Below are positions 1 through 4,254 of a DNA stretch of 11,545 bases, one piece after another; within the stretch, counting starts at the first letter, position 1, and the number at the start of each line of letters is the position of its first letter. Source of the stretch: an uncultured Saprospiraceae bacterium. GTDB lineage: Bacteria > Bacteroidota > Bacteroidia > Chitinophagales > Saprospiraceae. Under the pieces are notes generated by a model. It was not told the DNA's origin. It saw only the letters and a list, made by a program, of their open reading frames with translations, and ran no database searches. The DNA is taken from NCBI GenBank assembly GCA_937894165.1, contig CALCSX010000174.1, positions 1 through 11,545 on the forward strand, in the 5' to 3' direction. The translations under genes were made by a program, and so were the position numbers.

Positions 1-405
1 GGCCTAAAAAAATATTGAAATAATTGTAGCTTTTTCTTGGAAATGCACATAGAAGGCGCCAAGTCGCAAAGGAAGTGGTGTTTAAGAGAGCAAAGGGGCT
101 CGCCGGTGGCTCGAGGAGCGGTTCGGAGGGTGGTTCGGGATGCCTGTGGCATTTGTTTTTTGCCACGAATGCACGAATTACTGGTTTTTCATTCGTAAAA
201 CTAAATTATGTGCCTTAGAAAAATTGCATCCTATCGAGAAACTCTTTTTGTCCTTTGTGCATCCTTTGTGTCTTCGTGGTAAAAAAAGGGAGTATTGGCG
301 CAGTCAATAAATCTCCCAAACACCGCAGAGTCTCACGTTAGGCAATTGCCTATGTTTTAATGAAAATAACTCTTGAAGCCTAATTAAAAGATTTAGATCT
401 TAGGG

Positions 406-432
406 GGCACAAGTTACAAACTTGCGCCAGCA
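406..432 (+). repeat. copy A of the dispersed AAACTTG palindromic element
   Basis: First of five related copies in this window (others near 3405, 4076, 4152 and 4205). The left arm GGCACAAGTT pairs with AACTTGCGCC at 9 of 10 positions around a two-base centre, so the copy can fold into a hairpin. A TTTAGAT word starts 14 bases upstream (392), the same spacing as in the copies at 4076 and 4205, so the conserved unit is about 41 bp. Confidence 0.7.
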
Positions 433-525
433 TTGATGTTGTAAACTATGGAAACAGAAAGAGTTATATAGAAGAAGTTGAGGAGCATTAAGAGAGGGCA
501 TTAAGAGATTCGCTGTGCTGCATGG

Positions 526-572
526 ATCAGCGAACATCTGCGAGAAAAAAATCAGCGAACATCTGCGAGAAA
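526..572 (+). repeat. 22-bp direct repeat, two copies, 25-bp period
   Basis: The unit ATCAGCGAACATCTGCGAGA plus AA occurs at 526-547 and again at 551-572, identical in both copies and separated by three A residues. Two units are too few for a CRISPR and there is no spacer. It looks like a local duplication of an intergenic repeat. Confidence 0.8.
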
Positions 573-906
573 CGATCCCTTAAAGACTAAAATCAAAATC
601 TTGAAATCCTGAAATCAAGTAAATCAAGGTTCTGACAATCACCGCAGAGGTTAGAGGACGCAAAGGGGATTCGTTGGACACGGAGCAATTCATAATTTTA
701 AACAGGTTGATAAGTGGTTCATATTAATGGTGCAAATTGATGTTAAAATATTAGATTGCTAAAGGCTCATAGCCAGAAGCTCGCAGCTCAAAGAAATTTA
801 TAGTATGTCTGTGGCATTTGTTTTCAGAATTTTATTATTTTTTCGAAAGATTTCAGTGAAATGGTGTTGATAAAAGAGCTATGGAACAAATTGCTGGGAT
901 ATTTGC

Positions 907-914
907 TAACTTTG
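907..914 (+). promoter_or_regulatory. Bacteroidota-type -7 box upstream of the obg operon
   Basis: TAACTTTG is an exact match to the TAnnTTTG consensus used by the primary sigma factor of Bacteroidota. It lies 23 bases before the first start codon of the 938-2888 operon. A TTG at 891-893 is too close (13-base gap) to be a textbook -33 element, so only the -7 box is well supported. Confidence 0.6.
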
Positions 915-937
915 CAGCCTCTTAGGTTCAGAAATAG

Positions 938-1450
938 GTGAATATTTCGAGAAAAGTGAATGGAATGAGAGCGGAATTAAAAAAATGTATTAACGATTCG
1001 AGAAGGAAAATGATCAGGCAGTCGTTCGGCTTTGGCTTCGGTGCGCTGATGTTGGCTGCGACGATATGGAGATTTTGGGGGGATAATAGTTTTCTATTTT
1101 GGTGTATTGAAGGTATGATTATTCTTCTGGCTATCTACCATCTCGTTCAGTACAATAATATTCGAAAAGAGTACAAGGCTGTCACGAAATTGTTGGAAAA
1201 TGAGAAAAGTAGGATCGTCTGGGTCTATACTTTTGAAGCGGAAGTAATGCCTTATGGATTTGTGATGTTTAAAAAGATTGATTTTTGCTTTGCTAAAGAG
1301 GATGGGAAAATAGAGATGTTGACATTTTTAGAGGACTTGAAGTATCTATTTCAACGACTTTTGAAGGAGGAATTGCCACATGCCACTTTCGGTCATAATA
1401 TAGAAAAGGAGCAATTGTACAAAGTAGATCCTGAAACCTTAAGATTATAA
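938..1450 (+). CDS. hypothetical two-helix membrane protein
   Basis: Protein of 170 aa; I do not recognise the family. Residues about 29-47 (Gly/Ala-rich, then Trp-Arg-Phe-Trp) and 52-71 are two hydrophobic segments separated by a very short turn (GDN), so a membrane hairpin is likely. The first 28 residues are basic, with several Lys and Arg, which would place the N-terminus in the cytoplasm. The remaining 100 residues are a soluble, Lys/Glu-rich domain, also cytoplasmic under this topology. The start is GTG at 938; an in-frame ATG at 965 would remove nine residues and is equally possible. The stop TAA (1448-1450) shares one base with the ATG of the SET gene, so translation is probably coupled. 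It is the first gene of an operon ending in obg, with a good -7 box at 907-914. Confidence 0.75.
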   Translation: MNISRKVNGMRAELKKCINDSRRKMIRQSFGFGFGALMLAATIWRFWGDNSFLFWCIEGMIILLAIYHLVQYNNIRKEYKAVTKLLENEKSRIVWVYTFEAEVMPYGFVMFKKIDFCFAKEDGKIEMLTFLEDLKYLFQRLLKEELPHATFGHNIEKEQLYKVDPETLRL

Positions 1451-1851
1451 TGCAGCGAATACACAGTTTATATGTCGGACCCAGCGCCATTCACAAGAAG
1501 GGTGTATTTACCTATGAGGCTATTCCGGAGGGAACCCTTTTGGAGATTTGTCCTGTTATCATAATGCCGAAATCATCCATTGAATTGCTGGATCAGACAG
1601 CTTTGTATGATTATTATTTTCAATGGGGGGAGGAGAATGACAGATGTGCGATAGCTTTGGGCTTCGGTTCGATGTACAACCATTCCTTCGAGCCGAATGC
1701 AGAGTACGATATGGATTATGACAATGAGACATTGGATGTCTTTGCGTTGCGGGATATAGAGGCGGGGGAAGAAATATTTTTTAATTATTGCGGCTATGCC
1801 AATGCCAGGGGAGAGCTCTGGTTTGAGAAGCCAAAGGAGAAAAACAAGTAA
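1450..1851 (+). CDS. SET-domain protein (putative lysine methyltransferase)
   Basis: Compact 133-aa protein that is essentially one SET domain. Visible motifs are KGVFT (17-21) in the N-terminal part, GFGSMYNHS at 71-79 with the NHSFEPNA core (77-84) that forms the SAM-binding knot, and GEEIFFNYC at 106-114 with the conserved Tyr113. SET domains transfer methyl groups from SAM to protein lysines; the bacterial substrate here is unknown. There is no signal peptide, membrane segment or post-SET Cys cluster. Its ATG overlaps the previous stop (TAATG at 1448-1452), and its own TAA is two bases before the GTG of obg, so the three genes are probably one transcript. A link to ribosome assembly or to an Obg-associated substrate is inference from context only. 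Confidence 0.88.
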   Translation: MQRIHSLYVGPSAIHKKGVFTYEAIPEGTLLEICPVIIMPKSSIELLDQTALYDYYFQWGEENDRCAIALGFGSMYNHSFEPNAEYDMDYDNETLDVFALRDIEAGEEIFFNYCGYANARGELWFEKPKEKNK

Positions 1852-1853
1852 AA

Positions 1854-2888
1854 GTGTCAGAACAGAATTTTGTAGATTTAATAAGACTGTGTTTAAGATC
1901 GGGTAAAGGTGGAGCGGGCTCTGCTTATTTGCGTCGGGAAAAATACGTCGCAAAAGGTGGTCCTGCAGGTGGAGACGGTGGAAATGGCGGAAGCATTTAT
2001 GTAGTAGGGAATAGGAATATGTGGACTTTGCTGCCATTGCGATATAAAAAACATATTGTTGCCGGCGATGGGCAGGTAGGTGGGAAGATGGATAGAACCG
2101 GGTCGGACGGAAAAAGTGTGATCATAGAAGTGCCGCTGGGAACAGTTATAAAAGATGCGGAGACAGGCTACGTGGAGGCGGAAGTTACGCAGCATGGCGA
2201 GAAAGTTTTGCTGATGCAAGGCGGGAGAGGAGGACTTGGAAATACCAATTTCAAATCTGCAGTGAACCAAACGCCCCGCTATGCGCAGCCGGGAGAGCCG
2301 GGAAATATCCTTTGGAAATTATTCGAGCTGAAAGTATTGGCGGATGTGGGATTGGTTGGATTCCCTAATGCGGGCAAGTCGACTTTGCTTTCTGCTATTT
2401 CGGAAGCTAAGCCTAAAATAGCTTCATATGCTTTTACGACTTTGACGCCGAATTTAGGGATCGTCTCACATCACAACGGTCAGTCATTTGCGATGGCGGA
2501 TATTCCGGGGATTATTGAGGGTGCGCACGAGGGGAGAGGTTTAGGATTGAAATTTCTGCGACATATTGAGCGAAATGCCGTGTTGCTTTATGTAATTCCT
2601 TGTGATTCTGAGAATATTATGAAGGAATATGACATATTAAAAAATGAGTTGTTTCAGTACAATCCGGAGTTGGCGGACAAACCGCATCTCGTCGCCATTT
2701 CCAAGTGCGATATGTTAGGGGAGGAGCTGACGGAAGAGCTGCGCAAGACGCTTCCTGAGGGTAAGGATTTTATATTTATATCGGGGGTGACGGGTCAGGG
2801 TTTGCCGGAATTGAAGGAGGCATTGTGGAGCAGTTTGGAGGAGCATGTTTCGTCGGAGGAGCGGGGGAGTGCTTTTGAGGAGGAGTAG
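1854..2888 (+). CDS. obg: Obg family GTPase (CgtA/ObgE)
   Basis: Essential P-loop GTPase that acts in 50S ribosomal subunit maturation and in stress and cell-cycle control. The 344-aa protein has the Gly-rich Obg fold at about 1-158 (repeated GG motifs, LRREKYVAKGGP, GGRGGLGN) followed by the G domain. G1 is GFPNAGKST at 169-177, the FTTLTPN switch I motif follows, G3 is DIPG at 216-219, G4 is SKCD at 283-286 (Ser for the usual Asn, as I recall from other Bacteroidota Obg proteins), and G5 is FISGVTGQG (SG for SA). The C-terminus is a short acidic tail with no OCT domain, and the length is normal for the phylum. The start is GTG, two bases after the SET stop; an AAGGAG at about 1833-1838 is a distant possible ribosome site. 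It is last in its operon, and a perfect palindrome begins on the base after the stop. Confidence 0.96.
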   Translation: MSEQNFVDLIRLCLRSGKGGAGSAYLRREKYVAKGGPAGGDGGNGGSIYVVGNRNMWTLLPLRYKKHIVAGDGQVGGKMDRTGSDGKSVIIEVPLGTVIKDAETGYVEAEVTQHGEKVLLMQGGRGGLGNTNFKSAVNQTPRYAQPGEPGNILWKLFELKVLADVGLVGFPNAGKSTLLSAISEAKPKIASYAFTTLTPNLGIVSHHNGQSFAMADIPGIIEGAHEGRGLGLKFLRHIERNAVLLYVIPCDSENIMKEYDILKNELFQYNPELADKPHLVAISKCDMLGEELTEELRKTLPEGKDFIFISGVTGQGLPELKEALWSSLEEHVSSEERGSAFEEE

Positions 2889-2928
2889 GGACAAGTCGTG
2901 ACTTGTCCGGACAAGTCACGACTTGTCC
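2889..2928. repeat. perfect 40-bp palindrome abutting the obg stop; possible terminator
   Basis: GGACAAGTCGTGACTTGTCC (2889-2908) is followed directly by its exact reverse complement (2909-2928), so the whole 40 bp is a perfect palindrome. Each 20-bp half is itself nearly palindromic (9-bp arms around GT or AC). A transcript could form one long or two short hairpins. The obg stop codon ends at 2888. There is no T tract, only a run of T and A, so a role as obg terminator or mRNA 3'-end stabiliser is plausible but not certain. A third copy of the half-unit is at 3230-3249. Confidence 0.85.
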
Positions 2929-2948
2929 TAATAATATATAATCAGATG

Positions 2949-3002
2949 ATATGATTTGAAGATTTGAAGATGGTATGATTTGAAGATTTGAGGATGAAAT
3001 GA
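2949..3002 (+). repeat. 24-bp tandem repeat, array 1
   Basis: The unit ATATGATTTGAAGATT plus TGAAGATG starts at 2949 and 2973, with a degenerate third start at 2997, at an exact 24-base period. The unit contains an internal GATTTGAA / GATTTGAA subrepeat. The word ATCAGATGATATGATTTGA that opens the array (2941-2959) is repeated exactly at 3259-3277. Confidence 0.85.
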
Positions 3003-3104
3003 TTTTTAAAAAAGAAAATGATTTTCATTACTGAAAACGAAAGCGCAGGCGTCCCATTCAGGGGATTGTGGAGCGCGGGAGGCAATAAATCAGATGATTT
3101 GATT

Positions 3105-3199
3105 ATATGATTTGAAGATTTGAAGATTATATGATTTGAAGATTTGAAGATGATATGATTTGAAGATTTGAAGATGATATGATTTGAAGATTTACATAT
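3105..3199 (+). repeat. 24-bp tandem repeat, array 2
   Basis: The same 24-bp unit starts at 3105, 3129, 3153 and 3177. The second and third units are identical, the first differs only at its last base, and the fourth is cut after its first 17 bases. The stretch before it (from 3089, ATCAGATGATTTGATT) resembles the lead-in of array 1. No T-rich tail or coding function is seen. Confidence 0.9.
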
Positions 3200-3229
3200 C
3201 GAAAACGATTTTTATATTAGAATCTATAG

Positions 3230-3249
3230 GGACAAGTCGTGACTTGTCC
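3230..3249. repeat. third copy of the GGACAAGTC palindromic unit
   Basis: GGACAAGTCGTGACTTGTCC is identical to 2889-2908 and has the same preceding TAG. Both places are followed, after a few bases starting TAAT, by ATCAGATGATATGATTTGA. The palindrome plus the lead-in of the tandem array therefore behave as one duplicated module. Confidence 0.9.
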
Positions 3250-3316
3250 TAATGTTAAATCAGATGATATGATTTGAGGAGGATACATTTGGATTGTGGT
3301 TTAAAATAAATGTATT

Positions 3317-3384
3317 CGACCCTCTCCGGGGGTCGGAGATTGAATCTGGGATTTTTCTAACATAATTTCACCCACTCTAAGAGT
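3317..3384 (+). repeat. two-hairpin element with TTTCTAACATA linker
   Basis: CGACCC (3317-3322) pairs with GGGTCG (3330-3335). The word TTTCTAACATA follows at 3354-3364, then a weak second stem, ACTC/GAGT (3374-3384). The same 11-base word precedes a GACCTC/GAGGTC hairpin at 3980-4010, so the two places are diverged members of one family. I recall hairpin / TTCTA(A/T)CATA / hairpin elements from Bacteroidota intergenic DNA but cannot verify that here. Confidence 0.6.
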
Positions 3385-3404
3385 CCTTAGACGGGCAGGT
3401 AAAG

Positions 3405-3431
3405 GTGTACATATATAAACTTACGCCGACA
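3405..3431 (+). repeat. copy B (diverged) of the dispersed AAACTTG element
   Basis: The most diverged of the five copies: it keeps TATAAACTTACGCCGACA against the consensus TACAAACTTGYGCCGGCA. The left palindrome arm has decayed, so it would no longer fold well. Confidence 0.5.
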
Positions 3432-3610
3432 GATAAAAAAATTTTGAAAGGAAACCAGCAGAGCATGTAGAAGGAGACTTATATGACTTAAGGAGAAATA
3501 CGCCGAAGCTTTATTTATATTGATGAAAGTTTTGAAGAAAACGCCATTTATTTTTCTCGAAAATTGAGAATATTTCCTTCCAAAAAGATCTAAATTTTAA
3601 ATTTCCCCGT

Positions 3611-3618
3611 TATATTTG
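3611..3618 (+). promoter_or_regulatory. -7 box upstream of the small Cys/Lys-rich ORF
   Basis: TATATTTG matches TAnnTTTG exactly, 32 bases before the ATG at 3651. No clear -33 TTTG or TTG lies at the usual distance, so support rests on the -7 box and its placement before a plausible small gene. Confidence 0.5.
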
Positions 3619-3650
3619 TGGCTTATATAGATTTAATCTAAATATTGATA

Positions 3651-3800
3651 ATGAAAAAGGATATTCATTCCACAGATTTTCCTACCATACAACCGGCGTT
3701 CCCGATTCTAGCTTTCGCTAAGAAAGAAACCAAGAAGAAATGCTGCAAAAAGTTCAAGAAGGACAAGCGATGTAAGCGTTGTCCGGGGAATAAATCATAG
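3651..3800 (+). CDS. small Lys/Cys-rich protein (49 aa)
   Basis: A 49-codon frame from ATG to TAG. The N-terminal 23 residues are mildly hydrophobic with three prolines. The C-terminal half is dense in lysine, with Cys31, Cys32, Cys41 and Cys44 in the pattern CC-x8-C-x2-C-P. No signal peptide or membrane helix is convincing. The reasons to call it a gene are an exact TAnnTTTG box 32 bases upstream, an AT-rich leader, and a composition very unlike a random frame. I also recall small Bacteroidota proteins ending in a similar CC...KKxKxCKxCP tail, though I cannot confirm that here. The cysteines could bind a metal such as zinc, and the basic charge could bind nucleic acid or the ribosome; both are inference. 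It stands alone, between obg and the convergent GH31 gene. Confidence 0.6.
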   Translation: MKKDIHSTDFPTIQPAFPILAFAKKETKKKCCKKFKKDKRCKRCPGNKS

Positions 3801-3910
3801 ATAATTTTAAATAAAGTTGGTGGATTTGGAGTTCACTGAAGTCGGAGGAATTCGGTAGATTGTTTTCTTTTATTGATGACACACCACAAACCTTAACAGA
3901 CAAAGGAATC

Positions 3911-3960
3911 CGATTTTGTCATGATTTTTGCTTCTTTCAGGCAAAAATCTCGCCAAAATC
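3911..3960 (+). repeat. 50-bp dispersed element, + copy
   Basis: It matches the reverse complement of 7491-7540 at 44 of 50 positions, and all six differences are transitions. Its core is a hairpin, ATTTTTGC ... GCAAAAAT, around a loop of TTCTTTCAG type. Being AT-rich in the stem and bounded by TTTTGTCA and CGCCAAAA, it looks like one unit of a dispersed structured repeat. Confidence 0.85.
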
Positions 3961-3977
3961 TATATTGTTTTGGTATT

Positions 3978-4021
3978 CATTTCTAACATAGTTTGACCTC
4001 TCTGAGGTCATTTTAGAAATG
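3978..4021. repeat. 44-bp bipartite hairpin
   Basis: The outer arms CATTTCTAA (3978-3986) and TTAGAAATG (4013-4021) are perfect complements. Inside, TGACCTC (3994-4000) and GAGGTCA (4004-4010) form a second perfect 7-bp stem with a TCT loop. It shares TTTCTAACATA with 3354-3364. Confidence 0.8.
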
Positions 4022-4031
4022 GATTATTAAA

Positions 4032-4048
4032 TTCTCGGAATCCGAGAA
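4032..4048. repeat. short perfect hairpin
   Basis: TTCTCGG (4032-4038), a three-base AAT loop, and CCGAGAA (4042-4048). Flanking TATTAA (near 4025) and TTAATA (near 4053) could extend the stem. There is no T tract, so it is not a clear terminator on either strand. Confidence 0.65.
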
Positions 4049-4075
4049 AATATTAATAGGTTTTAGATACTATAA

Positions 4076-4101
4076 GTGACATTTACAAATTTATGCCGGC
4101 A
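4076..4101 (+). repeat. copy C of the dispersed AAACTTG element
   Basis: Reads GTGACATTTACAAATTTATG then CCGGCA. TTTAGAT starts 14 bases upstream (4062), the same spacing as in copies A and E. The palindrome is partly decayed. Confidence 0.7.
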
Positions 4102-4151
4102 ACGCTTTTAATGACTTTGGAAAATAGCTTGAGATAAAAAGATTGATGGGA

Positions 4152-4177
4152 GGCACATTTACAAACTTGCGCTAGCA
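4152..4177 (+). repeat. copy D of the dispersed AAACTTG element
   Basis: Reads GGCACATTTACAAACTTG then CGCTAGCA. It is very close to copy E, 27 bases downstream, and lacks the upstream TTTAGAT word. Confidence 0.8.
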
Positions 4178-4204
4178 TAAGCTATTATAATTTAGATACT
4201 AAAA

Positions 4205-4230
4205 GGCACATTTGCAAACTTGTGCCGGCA
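4205..4230 (+). repeat. copy E of the dispersed AAACTTG element; possible GH31 terminator
   Basis: GGCACA (4205-4210) pairs perfectly with TGTGCC (4221-4226) around TTTGCAAACT, and the preceding TTTAGATACTAAAA matches copies A and C. Read on the minus strand, the hairpin lies 24 bases past the GH31 stop codon and is followed by TTTT. It could therefore end that transcript, although the T run is short. Confidence 0.7.
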
Positions 4231-4254
4231 GTGACAAAAAATTAATAAAAAACC

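Larger units (their letters stand above)
1..937. other. gene-free repeat-mosaic intergenic region
   Basis: No convincing coding frame is visible in these 937 bases on either strand. The stretch is a patchwork of short motifs, several present more than once. CTGTGGCATTTGTTTT occurs at 144-159 and 809-824. CACCGCAGAG occurs at 321-330 and 640-649. GCATTAAGAGA occurs twice at 485-508. A 22-bp unit is repeated at 526-572, and a palindromic element at 406-432 has relatives elsewhere in the window. On the minus strand, 251-284 reads as ACCACGAAGACACAAAGGAT and so on, a kind of phrase I recall from intergenic repeats in several bacterial genomes. A GCTCATAG / GCTCGCAG pair lies near 763-790. The content suggests accumulated degenerate repeats rather than a decayed gene. 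A promoter for the next gene sits at the right edge. Confidence 0.7.
2889..3650. other. repeat-rich intergenic region between obg and the small ORF
   Basis: 762 bases without a supportable gene. From left to right it holds the 40-bp palindrome, a short 24-bp tandem array, a unique stretch (about 3003-3088, including a GC-richer part near 3040-3085), a second 24-bp array, a third copy of the palindromic unit, and a hairpin pair at 3317-3384. A diverged copy of the AAACTTG element lies near 3405, and about 180 bases of AT-rich DNA carry the promoter-like box of the next small gene. All + strand frames through the 24-bp arrays are closed by TGA; one minus frame is open, but only because of the repeat. 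Confidence 0.75.
3801..4254. other. hairpin-rich intergenic region, convergent gene ends
   Basis: 454 bases with no supportable gene, between the end of the small + strand ORF and the 3' end of the minus-strand GH31 gene. The first 110 bases show nothing notable. Then follow, nearly end to end, a 50-bp element shared with 7491-7540, a bipartite hairpin at 3978-4021, a TTCTCGG/CCGAGAA hairpin at 4032-4048, and three copies of the AAACTTG element at 4076, 4152 and 4205. The spacing between them is short, so most of 3911-4230 consists of repeated or foldable sequence. Confidence 0.75.

Noticed and set aside
2949..3199. CRISPR array
   Set aside because: Units are directly adjacent with no unique spacers, the repeat is AT-rich low-complexity sequence, and no cas gene is nearby.
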